NCBI GenBank assembly: GCA_014323835.1 | Contig: JACONH010000014.1 | Span: 1-38,224, forward strand | Length of the DNA: 38,224 nucleotides | Direction: 5' to 3' | From: Alphaproteobacteria bacterium GM202ARS2 | GTDB taxonomy: Bacteria; Pseudomonadota; Alphaproteobacteria; GM7ARS4 | Part shown: one piece after another, positions 24,326 through 31,946 of the stretch | Layout: each line of letters starts with the position of its first letter | Numbering within the stretch: the stretch's first letter is position 1 | Notes under the pieces: model-generated | The model's input: only the letters and a program-made list of their open reading frames with translations | Told to the model about the DNA's origin: nothing | Databases searched by the model: none | Program-made: the position numbers and the translations under genes

Positions 24326-24844
24326 CATCAGATCCAGGCCCTCGATCGCACCCAGCCCGGCAAATGCGGAACGATCACCCACGACTACAAACGCAACGGC
24401 ACCACCACGCTGTTCGCTGCTCTCAACATTCTCGATGGCACGGTCATCGGCCGCTGTATGCAGAAGCACCGTCACCAGGAGTTCATCCGCTTTCTCAATG
24501 CCGTCGAGCACGAGGTGCCGGCAGGCAAGGTGATCCATGTCGTCCTCGACAACTATGGCACGCACAAACATCCCAAGGGCATCGCCTGGCTCGAGCGTCA
24601 TCCCCGCTGGGTCTTCCACTTTACGCCCAAATCGGGTTCTTGGCTCAACGCCGTCGAAAACTCCTTCTCCACCCTAACCAGACAACGATTGAAGCGCGGC
24701 GTCTTCCATTCCGTCGTCGACTTGCAGGCAGCTATCAAGCGATACATCGACGAGCACAACGACGATCCCAAGCCGTTCACATGGACCAAATCGGCAAAAA
24801 CCATCATCGAAAAACTGAATCCTGTGAATGCGTCAGCGCACTAG
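24326..24844 (+). pseudogene. IS630 transposase, 3' part
   Basis: The frame continues the IS630 transposase after the IS110 insert: [51 protein letters not shown] (second catalytic Asp), [20 protein letters not shown] (catalytic Glu), and the C-terminus to the TAG at 24842. Compared with typical relatives a few residues between TQPG and KCGT seem to be missing. Confidence 0.8.
24816..24844 (-). repeat. IS630 right inverted repeat
   Basis: Partner of the repeat at 22647-22675. It includes the transposase stop codon (TAG at 24842-24844). Confidence 0.8.
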
Positions 24845-25103
24845 TTAGGTTACGAAGTCTGTGACCTATTTCCTCGGAAAATCGAGAGGTCCTACCGTGA
24901 AAGAGTGCCTCGACTCTTCGGTGTGCTGCAAGACTCGATCTTTTGGCTCAAATTCGGCTCTCGGCATCAGTTTGCTGATCCCAACGCCTCATACGCACTC
25001 CGTGTGAAATATGCGGTGTGATCCAAGCGGTCATGTATGGATGTAGATGTACTCTGCCCGATTACAATAGACTGACCGGATCAGGATGATGCTCATAATT
25101 ACT
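24845..25103. other. Gap between IS630 and IS5, no recognised gene
   Basis: About 260 bases. No frame over 60 codons with a recognisable family, and no strong hairpin. It may be leftover sequence from the original intergenic region or from another element. Confidence 0.4.
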
Positions 25104-25530
25104 AGGCCGTAGACTCATTAAATTTGAGCCATAGCCTGATAGCGACGAGCTTGATGGCTGCGAGGAAGTTTTCAGCTTTTCGGTCGTATCGCGTCGCGAT
25201 CCCTCTGAATTGTTTGAGCCTGTTGAAGAACCGTTCGACCAGATTTCGCTGTCGGTAGACCCAGTGGCTGAACGCGAAGCGTCCCTTTCGATTGCTTTTG
25301 GGCGGGATGTTGGCCCAGGCTCCACGGTCATCGGCAAACGCTCGAATGGCGTCGGTGTCGTAGGCTCGGTCAGCCAGGAGCGTCGAGCCATTGTCGAGTT
25401 CGTCGAGCAGTAACAGCGCTTTGGTGCTGTCGTGGTCCTGGCCTGGCGACAATCCAAGCTTGATGGGACGCCCCTCAGCATCGACCACCGCATGGATTTT
25501 GGTCGTCAGCCCGCCTCGGGAGCGGCCCAT
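25102..25530 (-). CDS. IS5 (IS427 group) transposase OrfB
   Basis: The C-terminal part of the transposase: GRSRGGLTTKIHAVVDAEGR, then LLADRAYDTDAIRAFADDRG (second Asp), and HWVYRQRNLVERFFNRLKQF with the catalytic Glu in the Y-(2)-R-(3)-E-(6)-K-type signature. It is expressed by frameshift from OrfA at the A7 run. The stop lies inside the terminal repeat. It looks complete, so the element may be active. Confidence 0.85.
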   Translation of the reverse strand: MGRSRGGLTTKIHAVVDAEGRPIKLGLSPGQDHDSTKALLLLDELDNGSTLLADRAYDTDAIRAFADDRGAWANIPPKSNRKGRFAFSHWVYRQRNLVERFFNRLKQFRGIATRYDRKAENFLAAIKLVAIRLWLKFNESTA

Positions 25531-25930
25531 AGCGCTTTCGTTGGCGGCGTCCGCCTTCTTTTTTTAGGCGCGGCGCCATGCTGATGGACACGGACATGCG
25601 AACTGTCGATCATCACGATATCACCGTCGCAGGCCTCGGTCATCGCTGCCAGCAGCTTGTCCCAGATCCCTGCGTAGCTCCAGCGAACGAACCGATTGTA
25701 GCAGGTCGTGTGGGGTCCGTAGCGCTCGGGAATGTCCGCCCAGGGCGAGCCTGTACGAAACCGCCAAAAGATCCCATTGAGCACGCCCCGAGACTTCTGC
25801 GGCAGCAAGGGTTCGATGACGGACCACTCGAAATCCGTAAGATCGTGACGGTGCATATTTACCTCCTCAATGGAGGAGCATTGAATCACAATACAATGGT
25901 TATGTGTACTTATTTATGAGTTTGCGGCCT
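25104..25930 (-). mobile_element. IS5-family element (IS427 group)
   Basis: Two overlapping minus-strand frames with an A7 slippage site, bounded by inverted ends. TAGGCCGTAGACTCATTAA lies at the low-coordinate end; the other end reads, as reverse complement, TAGGCCGCAAACTCATAAA. At about 827 bp it is typical for the IS427 group, which also ends in GGCCG..GACTCAT-like repeats. Confidence 0.85.
25506..25856 (-). CDS. IS5 (IS427 group) transposase OrfA
   Basis: From the ATG at 25856, preceded by a perfect GAGGAGGT site, the frame encodes the N-terminal part: MHRHDLTDFEWSVIEPLLPQ, then FWRFRTGSPWADIPERYGPH and the first DDE Asp region DIVMIDSSHVRVHQHGAAPK. An A7 run (about 25559-25565 on the plus strand as T7) just after HGAAP allows a programmed frameshift into OrfB, giving the full transposase. 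An upstream ATG at 25889 lies outside the usual start. Confidence 0.85.
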   Translation of the reverse strand: MHRHDLTDFEWSVIEPLLPQKSRGVLNGIFWRFRTGSPWADIPERYGPHTTCYNRFVRWSYAGIWDKLLAAMTEACDGDIVMIDSSHVRVHQHGAAPKKRRRTPPTKALWAAPEAG

Positions 25931-25936
25931 AATATC

Positions 25937-26814
25937 CCAACAATATACCATGCAAGTTAGGCGGCATATTTGACGGTAGCGGGCGTAAAGTAACTTCGGA
26001 TCCGCTGAGGTGACCGCTGAATGGCGCGCATCACGGTCCGCGTCATCTCGACCAACTCATCCTTGGTGCCGGGTTGTGGTTTCTGCCGAAGCTTCTGCTT
26101 CAGATCGCCGTTGAGAAACTCATCGGGATTATAGTCGGGTGCATAGGACGGCAGATAGAACAGCTCGATCTCATGGGCATGGCTCGTCACCCAGGTCATG
26201 ACCTTCTTGGCATGATGAACCTTGAGATTATCGACGATGAGGAACACCTTTTGCTCGGCGTCCTTGATCAGCCTTCGGAGAAAGGCGATGAACAGGTCGA
26301 CATTGAGGGCGCCGTCGTAAAACATGAAGCGCATCAGGCCACGGTTGCTGACCGCCGAGATTAGGCTCTTCGAGGCCCGCTTGGCGGTGCGACGGACTAT
26401 CGGTGTCTGGCCTTTGGGCGCCCAGCTGCGGCCGATCTGATCCTGGTTCGAGATCCCGGTCTCATCGCCCCAATAGATGACCGCCTTTTCCGCCTTGGCC
26501 CGCTTAACGATCGCCGGATATCCTTCTCCAACCAGGCTTTGATCGCGGCTGGTGAGCGCTCCTTGGCGCGGCGGGGCGAGACTCGCCGGCCGTCCAGCAA
26601 GCCGTCCTCGCCTTGTCCTCGATAACGCTTCAGCCAGATATTGACCGCTTGCCGCTCCACGCCGCCTCAGCCTGAGTCAGGCCTTCGTGCTCGACCAGGT
26701 AGACCGCCCGGCGCCGAAGTTCTTCCTGCGCCGCTCGACCGATGCTTCCAAAGTCCCGTATATCCATGCAAAGAGTATAACACAAACTCAAATGTATGTA
26801 TGGTATATACTTGG
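25937..26814 (-). mobile_element. Second, decayed IS630-like element
   Basis: Imperfect 18-bp inverted repeats (CCAACAATATACCATGCA at 25937-25954 and its partner at 26797-26814, 15 of 18 matching) bound a frameshifted IS630-type transposase gene. It abuts the IS5 element directly. It differs from the IS630 copy at 22647 in ends and sequence. Confidence 0.75.
25957..26767 (-). pseudogene. IS630-type transposase, frameshifted
   Basis: The start (MDIRDFGSIGRAAQEELRRR, then LVEHEGLTQAEAA) is in one frame. The next segment (VERQAVNIWLKRYRGQGEDG) is in a second. After another shift the DDE core AVIYWGDETGISNQDQIGRS runs in a third and continues through SLISAVSNRGLMRFMFYDG, VFLIVDNLKVHHAKKV and LPSYAPDYNPDEFLNGDLKQ to the stop at 25957. 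The catalytic residues are present but two frameshifts disable it. Confidence 0.75.
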
Positions 26815-26932
26815 AATATTAGTAATAACCTAAATTCCGCTTAAGCCGGGTGTCCGGTCAAAATGGAGGCCAGTTCACAGCAGGGCTAAAGTAATAAGAG
26901 AAATACTCCGACCACATTCTATTAAGAAATTA

Positions 26933-26966
26933 TTGACATCCACAGCACATCGAGCCAACGTATAAC
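26933..26966 (+). promoter_or_regulatory. Possible promoter of the precursor peptide gene
   Basis: A perfect -35-like TTGACA at 26933-26938 and a -10-like TATAAC at 26961-26966 lie just upstream of the precursor gene. The 22-base spacer is too long for a normal sigma-70 promoter, so an activator or a different -10 may be involved. The surrounding 26850-26999 is A+T-rich and otherwise featureless. Confidence 0.3.
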
Positions 26967-26999
26967 TGGTTTCAACTTTCGACATAAAGGAGTTTAACG

Positions 27000-27152
27000 A
27001 TGGATGACAAGATCCAGAATGAGTCGACTCCAGAAACTGAAACTAGTGAGACTCACGGTGATTCGGAAATCGTTGAAGAGCTGACTTTCGAAGATCTACG
27101 CCTTGTCGTTGGCGGTTCGGAATCGTCTTCTAGTAGTTCCGGCTGGTCGTAA
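27000..27152 (+). CDS. RiPP precursor peptide, double-glycine leader and Ser-rich core
   Basis: A 50-residue peptide with an ideal ribosome binding site (AAGGAG, 7-base spacing). Leader residues 1-39 are acidic and end VEELTFEDLRLVVGG, a double-Gly motif of the type cleaved by C39 peptidases and used by class II lanthipeptides. The predicted core (40-50) is SESSSSSSGWS: eight Ser in eleven residues plus one Trp. The precursor has no Cys, so lanthionine rings are impossible from this peptide alone. Serines use mixed codons (TCG, TCT, AGT, TCC), which argues against simple repeat slippage. Downstream on the same strand are an HlyD adaptor and a C39 exporter; a LanM-type dehydratase lies across the IS block on the other strand. 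The likely product is a Ser-dehydrated or otherwise Ser-modified exported peptide. The chemistry is inference. Confidence 0.8.
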   Translation: MDDKIQNESTPETETSETHGDSEIVEELTFEDLRLVVGGSESSSSSSGWS

Positions 27153-27175
27153 TACCAATCGCTGTGAATAATGGT

Positions 27176-27192
27176 AGCCCGAAAGCCGGGCT
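27176..27192 (+). terminator. Hairpin after the precursor gene
   Basis: AGCCCG, loop AAAGC, CGGGCT: a perfect 6-bp G+C-rich stem 24 bases after the precursor stop, followed by an A+T-rich tract. It could stabilise or partly terminate the precursor mRNA, giving more precursor than exporter. Confidence 0.4.
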
Positions 27193-27227
27193 GTATAAAT
27201 AATTAATCTGTTATATTCTTCTGCGAT

Positions 27228-27250
27228 TCTGCGGGGTATTATCCCGCAGA
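27228..27250 (+). terminator. Second hairpin between precursor and exporter genes
   Basis: TCTGCGGG, loop GTATTAT, CCCGCAGA: a perfect 8-bp stem followed by a T-rich stretch (TATTTCTATG). This is the more terminator-like of the two and would partly uncouple the precursor from the HlyD gene. Confidence 0.45.
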
Positions 27251-27346
27251 TATTTCTATGTGTATAAAGCTCGGCATTATTTGAATGTCTATAATTGTGG
27301 CGATCGATTTTAGCTTCTTTCGTAAAGTAAAAAATGTAGCCTAATT

Positions 27347-27360
27347 ACAAGATATCTTGT
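27347..27360. promoter_or_regulatory. Perfect 14-bp palindrome ahead of the HlyD gene
   Basis: ACAAGATATCTTGT is a perfect palindrome ending 7 bases before the GTG start at 27368. It could be an operator for a dimeric regulator or an RNA structure near the ribosome binding region. No regulator gene was found nearby. Confidence 0.35.
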
Positions 27361-27367
27361 TGCCATA

Positions 27368-28672
27368 GTGTCTCCTATGATTGGTGAGTGCGCTTTGAAT
27401 CATGAATTACCACACAAAACCTCACTACCCGATGTGCCTTCAACTGGCAAGTCACTATTCCGTTCAGAAGTACGTATTAGTGAATATGCAGACTATTACT
27501 ACTCCAGGCCGATAGTTTTTCCTAAGAGAATATTTGATATTTTTCTTGGTGTATTAGCTTTTATTCTATTCTTTGGGTGTATTGCTCTCTTTATCATTCC
27601 AATAAATCACCGAGTTCAGGCAATCGGCTATTTGATGCCGTCATCAGGTTTGATCGACATTCTTGCACACTCTTCGGGTGTTCTCGATGCCATTCATGTG
27701 CGTGAGGGGCAGCGAGTCACACAGGGCCAGACTATTGCCGACATAATCAGCCCATTGATGCAATCCGATACGAATGCAGCCTCCGTTGAGCTCCAATCGC
27801 TAAGACACCAATTGAGCCTTCTCGAACAGGAATTTAGCCAGTCACGCCAGGAAATAAATGCTGAAATTGATAGCATATTGGATCGCCTTAGTCATCGCGA
27901 GCAAGAAATTGCTTTCTATGAGCTGGAGCAACTTGAGCGTACTAAGCTAGTGCGCCTTACTGAGCAGGAACTGACTCGTGCTCAACAGCTTCGCAAGAGT
28001 GGGTTGACCTCCGACGCTGACGTAGAAGCACTAGAGAAAGCGCTAGTTGAGCAAAGGATTCCCATTCTTGAGCTCCATCGTGACATCGCTGCTTCTCATC
28101 GGGACAACGAAGAGCTTCGAACTGGTCTCATCTCCCTTCGTGCACAGTTGGCAGGGCGTACTACTGATCTCCGCCGGGAAGAAGCCGAGGTTCGATCTAA
28201 GATAGCAGCACTCAACGAACGCAGACGCCGGACTGTTATCACATCTGTTACCGGCATAGTGGAAGAACTACCCTTGAACCTAAACGCTGCTGTTAAGCCA
28301 GAAGTAGTTATCGCAGTTGTCAATGCTGCCTCCGAGGCACAAACCAAACTCACACTTTTCGTCGAAGAAGCGCAGAGTTTTTCAATCAATGTTGGCGATC
28401 CTGTGGAAATCACTTACGAATCCTATCCAGTTCATGAATTTGGCACCTATCTTGGTAGCGTAGACGCTATCAGCCAACTACCGATCTCAGGTGATCAAGT
28501 TTCTCATCTTATCCTACCTGCAAACATGCTATATCGTCGCCTTGATGTTATTCTCAATGATGATATGGTTACTTCACGCTCCGGATATGCTCCGCTCAAG
28601 GCGCGGCAGCGTGCTTCGGCAACCATCATCGTGGATCGGACGGTTTTGTGGCGTTGGTTGCTCAAGACTTAG
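27368..28672 (+). CDS. HlyD-family membrane fusion protein (bacteriocin-type exporter adaptor)
   Basis: A 434-residue periplasmic adaptor, shorter than HlyD-like relatives that carry extra domains but normal for C39-exporter partners. It has a cytoplasmic N-terminus, one membrane helix at about residues 52-76 (FDIFLGVLAFILFFGCIALF), a lipoyl-like half-motif SSGVLDAIHVREGQRVTQGQ, a long coiled coil at about residues 130-280, the returning lipoyl half, and a beta-barrel segment FSINVGDPVEITYESYPVHE. It links the ABC exporter to an outer-membrane channel. The start is GTG at 27368; an ATG at 27377 is possible and no strong ribosome binding site is visible for either. It forms an operon with the exporter 71 bases downstream. 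Base composition is lower in G+C than the biosynthetic locus. Confidence 0.85.
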   Translation: MSPMIGECALNHELPHKTSLPDVPSTGKSLFRSEVRISEYADYYYSRPIVFPKRIFDIFLGVLAFILFFGCIALFIIPINHRVQAIGYLMPSSGLIDILAHSSGVLDAIHVREGQRVTQGQTIADIISPLMQSDTNAASVELQSLRHQLSLLEQEFSQSRQEINAEIDSILDRLSHREQEIAFYELEQLERTKLVRLTEQELTRAQQLRKSGLTSDADVEALEKALVEQRIPILELHRDIAASHRDNEELRTGLISLRAQLAGRTTDLRREEAEVRSKIAALNERRRRTVITSVTGIVEELPLNLNAAVKPEVVIAVVNAASEAQTKLTLFVEEAQSFSINVGDPVEITYESYPVHEFGTYLGSVDAISQLPISGDQVSHLILPANMLYRRLDVILNDDMVTSRSGYAPLKARQRASATIIVDRTVLWRWLLKT

Positions 28673-28743
28673 AGCTATATATCAGCCTCCGTTTTTCCTA
28701 ACTGTCTCTGACCGCCGAGCCTCTGGGTAGTCACTTCTGCAAG

Positions 28744-30861
28744 ATGCCCTACTTCCATCGTCGCATCCGTCCAATTCTCCAGGAAGAACCCACTGAATGC
28801 GGCCTTGCGTGCGTCGTTATGGTGGCAAACCATTTTGGTCATCGGGTTAGCCTTTCCTTGTTGCGCGATAAGTTTCCCACCTCTGTCCGCGGAAGTTCGG
28901 CACTCGACTTGATCGACGTCGCTGATACCCTCGGGCTGAAAGGACGTGGTGTCAAAGTCGCTGTCGCTAATCTCAAAGGCCTGCGTTTGCCAATTATTCT
29001 CCACTGGAGATTAAATCATTTTGTAGTTTTGCAACGTATTAGATCTGATCGTTTTCAAATACTCGACCCAGCTATCGGACAGCGCGAGATTGATTCCGAT
29101 GAGTTCGGACGCTGCTTCACTGGCATCTGCATCGAGTTTCATAATTATAACAACATTAATAGCGAACTATTCGAGCGAAAACAAGAAACAATTCTTTCTA
29201 CTTTGTGGCATGATTCAGTAAATAGACAATGGATTATACGTATCGCTATCGCATCTTTCTTTCTTGAATTTGGTTTGATTGCTCTTCCATTGATTCAACA
29301 AATAACTATTGATAGGCTTTTTATAAAAGAACAGGATGATTTACTATTTTTTATTTGCGTGGCCATAAGCTTGACTTTTCTCTACCGATTTGCTCTGACA
29401 GCAATTAGACAGATTTTGCTACGTGGAATGCAAAGCGAGGCTATGCTTCACATATCATCAATATTCGCTGATCGTATACTACGTATGCCTATTCGCTTCG
29501 TTGAACGTCGCCATGCTTCCGATATCATATATCGTCTGAACTATGCTCGCTTGGCGTTCACAGCAGTTATTGCTTTATTTGCTGAATCAGGCTTCAGTAC
29601 CATATTTGGCCTTTTCTCTTTGTTTATTATGTTTATCTATTCTTTTGAGATATCTGTATTTCTACTATTATCTATGCTTGTATATAGCGGTTACCGCTGG
29701 TTTAATACGATAAAGATGCAGAATCTGACGGCGCAACGCCAACAACACTATTCCGATGCGCATGAAGTATTTTCAGAAACCATCAAAGCGCTGTCTCATG
29801 TTAGGATGAGTGGTATCGAACGATCTCGGTACTATAAGTATACACATATTCTAAGCGTTGCGATCAGTAAAGATATTGGCCTACTCCGCTATCACATGGG
29901 ATTCAATTTAGCCGACATTCTTCGTGAGGGCATTGATTTCATGATTATCATTTATTTCGGCTGGTCTCTTGTAAATTCTGATCTAATGACTGTTGGTATG
30001 TTCGTTGCTTATTATAATTTTTATCGCCACTTCAACGAATCATTTTCGATGCTTATAGAAAACATTTCAGATTATGTGGTTCGCAACGTTGATTACACGC
30101 GATTTTCGGAGATAATGCATGCTGCTGAGGATTCACCCCCAAAGAAGCCAGACCACAAGCTGCCTATCGGCGACCTTTCTAATAAGGTTTCCCTCTCAAA
30201 AGTTTCTTTCGCTTTTCCCGGCGAGCGTCGAGATTTGATTCATCGTCTTGATCTCAGGATCAGTGCAGGCGAAAAAGTTGCTATCCTAGGAAAAAGTGGT
30301 TGTGGAAAGTCCACATTGCTTCGCTTAATCTCTGGCATTGAAATACCTCATGATGGAAGGGTAGAAATCGGGGGATTTACTGTCAATGATTTGGGTCATA
30401 ATACCTACCGTCAATTAGTGAGTTGGGTGCAACAAGATGAATATTTGTTCACTGGCAGCATACTCGATAATATCGTTAATTTTGAAGAACAGTTCGACAT
30501 GGAACGATTGTCGTGGTGTTGTGAAATGGTCGATCTTCAGCAAGAAATAGAAACCATGCCCATGGGGCTTAACACGATGATTTGGGGGGGCGGCAAAACT
30601 TATTCAGGTGGACAAATTCAGAGAATCGTCTTGGCTCGTGCTCTTTACCAGCAACGTCCTGTTTTATTGTTAGACGAGGCTACAGCACATCTTGACGAAG
30701 CGTCAGAGGGAGCTATCCTTGATAGGCTTGTGAAGCTCGACACCACCCTCATAGTCGTTACTCATCGTTCGCAGTCTGTGATCAATCGTTGTCGCTGCAT
30801 TCATTTTGAGCGATCAGCCGGCGGTGTGCTTCAGTGTCAAAGTCGAAGATTGGGAAAATGA
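28744..30861 (+). CDS. C39-peptidase-containing ABC exporter
   Basis: A 705-residue bifunctional exporter of the bacteriocin/class II lanthipeptide type. The N-terminal C39 domain (1-130) has Gln13 and Cys19 in ILQEEPTECGLAC, His92 in LHWRLNHFVVL and Asp108 in ILDPAIG: a complete catalytic set for cleaving after double-Gly. A six-helix membrane domain spans about 165-460. The ATPase has Walker A ILGKSGCGKSTLL (about 514), signature YSGGQIQRIVLARAL (about 619) and Walker B PVLLLDEATAHLD (about 640). It should cut the leader of the 50-residue precursor after Gly39 and export the core with the HlyD partner. It appears intact. Confidence 0.92.
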   Translation: MPYFHRRIRPILQEEPTECGLACVVMVANHFGHRVSLSLLRDKFPTSVRGSSALDLIDVADTLGLKGRGVKVAVANLKGLRLPIILHWRLNHFVVLQRIRSDRFQILDPAIGQREIDSDEFGRCFTGICIEFHNYNNINSELFERKQETILSTLWHDSVNRQWIIRIAIASFFLEFGLIALPLIQQITIDRLFIKEQDDLLFFICVAISLTFLYRFALTAIRQILLRGMQSEAMLHISSIFADRILRMPIRFVERRHASDIIYRLNYARLAFTAVIALFAESGFSTIFGLFSLFIMFIYSFEISVFLLLSMLVYSGYRWFNTIKMQNLTAQRQQHYSDAHEVFSETIKALSHVRMSGIERSRYYKYTHILSVAISKDIGLLRYHMGFNLADILREGIDFMIIIYFGWSLVNSDLMTVGMFVAYYNFYRHFNESFSMLIENISDYVVRNVDYTRFSEIMHAAEDSPPKKPDHKLPIGDLSNKVSLSKVSFAFPGERRDLIHRLDLRISAGEKVAILGKSGCGKSTLLRLISGIEIPHDGRVEIGGFTVNDLGHNTYRQLVSWVQQDEYLFTGSILDNIVNFEEQFDMERLSWCCEMVDLQQEIETMPMGLNTMIWGGGKTYSGGQIQRIVLARALYQQRPVLLLDEATAHLDEASEGAILDRLVKLDTTLIVVTHRSQSVINRCRCIHFERSAGGVLQCQSRRLGK

Positions 30862-30910
30862 ATTTGAATGTTTCGGGGATACCTGACCTCTTGTGGAGGA
30901 GCACGTCACG

Positions 30911-31066
30911 ATGCCATGGCAACACCACTTCCTTGCAGAGGCGGATGCCAAAATAGATTTTCGCTCAACTTCTTTTCGAATGGGCTCTGATAGCGGCAAC
31001 GGCCACCAAAGTCGGCAAAATTACATAATATGTTTTGTTAAATTGATAACGCAAGATTTGCAATAA
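30911..31066 (+). CDS. Small ORF after the exporter, doubtful
   Basis: A 51-codon frame (MPWQHHFLAEADAKIDFRST, then SFRMGSDSGNGHQSRQ) with GGAGGAG upstream of the ATG, though at a rather long 9-11-base spacing. It overlaps the 3' end of the opposite-strand gene by 29 bases. FRMGSD resembles the start of formylglycine-generating-enzyme domains, so it could be a remnant of such a gene, but the match is too short to trust. There is no double-Gly motif, so it is not an obvious second precursor. Confidence 0.25.
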   Translation: MPWQHHFLAEADAKIDFRSTSFRMGSDSGNGHQSRQNYIICFVKLITQDLQ

Positions 31067-31946
31067 TAGGATAGTGGTCACTTGGGAAGCATCCGTCGCA
31101 GGATGTTTGTATTATGTTATAGTCATTGATTGTTACTTTATTCAATTCATCCTTGAAAAGGATCCAGTCAATGCGGAAGGCGACTTTTGGAAAACGATGC
31201 CCTTCAAAATCATGGTATGTATTCGTATCAAGGCTTTCCGCGAACCCTGCCTCAATAAAGGCGTCCCTGAAGCCGGCAGACGAATATAGAGCATAGACGG
31301 TGCCGGCCTCTGGTAGGTATTCGGAAAGCACGGGGGGGGGATACGCCGCCGGATTTTCGTCGCGCGGCGCCCAGGCTCTAGAGTTGAAATCACCTGCTAG
31401 GAAGACCGGCCCCTCCTCATCCTGCCAAATGGTACCGAGACGTGTGATGATTAATCGGCTCGCTTCCGTTCGTGCCCGTCGGCCCCGATGATCTAAATGC
31501 GCGTTACACAAAAGGAGTCGTTGGCCGCTCTCCCGATTGCGCAAATGAATCCACGTAGCGCTGCGTACATTGAAGGCGTCCCAGCCACGAGACCAAGTTC
31601 CAGGTGTTTGAGAGAGGAAGAAACTGCCGCTTCGAACAAAACAAAACCGGTTTCTCCGCCAGAAGATCGGGTTATAGGTAGCTTCCAACGAAGGTTGGGG
31701 TGTATGTGTCGCATGACCCCAAAACACAGCGTGGTCGGGCAACGCACCACGCAGGACATCAACATTACCTGGTTGAACTTCCTGAGCAGCGACAAGGTCA
31801 GGTTGCCAAGTACGCAGGAGTTCTGACACCAAAGGCGCCCGCCGCGACCAGTGATTGCAAGCGGGACGATTGCTAACGAATCCGCCAACGTTGAAGCTCA
31901 TTAAGCTTAGAGCTGCGCACCGCCGAGGGCTGGTGGAAAGCGTCAT
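31038..31946 (-). CDS. Endonuclease/exonuclease/phosphatase (EEP) family protein
   Basis: A 302-residue protein with the complete EEP motif set: SLMSFNVGGF, VAAQEVQPGN (catalytic Glu), YNPIFWRRNRF, LLCNAHLDHRG (His/Asp), VFLAGDFNSRAW, RIDWILF and the C-terminal SDHYPII. Members are metal-dependent phosphoesterases acting on nucleic acids, phosphoinositides or sphingomyelin. There is no signal peptide, so it probably acts in the cytoplasm. The ATG overlaps the stop of the inositol-phosphate synthase gene by 4 bases (ATGA), so the two are translationally coupled. This raises the possibility that it acts on an inositol phosphate made by the upstream enzyme. The family is firm; the substrate is inference. 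Confidence 0.8.
   Translation of the reverse strand: MTLSTSPRRCAALSLMSFNVGGFVSNRPACNHWSRRAPLVSELLRTWQPDLVAAQEVQPGNVDVLRGALPDHAVFWGHATHTPQPSLEATYNPIFWRRNRFCFVRSGSFFLSQTPGTWSRGWDAFNVRSATWIHLRNRESGQRLLLCNAHLDHRGRRARTEASRLIITRLGTIWQDEEGPVFLAGDFNSRAWAPRDENPAAYPPPVLSEYLPEAGTVYALYSSAGFRDAFIEAGFAESLDTNTYHDFEGHRFPKVAFRIDWILFKDELNKVTINDYNIIQTSCDGCFPSDHYPIIANLALSI

Larger units (their letters stand above)
22647..24844 (+). mobile_element. IS630-family element interrupted by an IS110-family element
   Basis: Imperfect terminal inverted repeats at 22647-22675 and 24816-24844 (26 of 29 positions match, both ending CTAG) bound an IS630-type transposase gene. It is split near 23245 and resumes near 24326; the intervening sequence carries an IS110-type transposase on the opposite strand. 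The element lies between the dehydratase gene and the precursor peptide gene. Confidence 0.85.

Noticed and set aside
26933..26966. Standard sigma-70 promoter for the precursor
   Set aside because: TTGACA and TATAAC are present but 22 bases apart; listed only as a possible promoter.
30911..31066. Second precursor peptide or formylglycine-enzyme remnant after the exporter
   Set aside because: No double-Gly leader, and the FRMGSD resemblance is only six residues; kept only as a low-confidence ORF.
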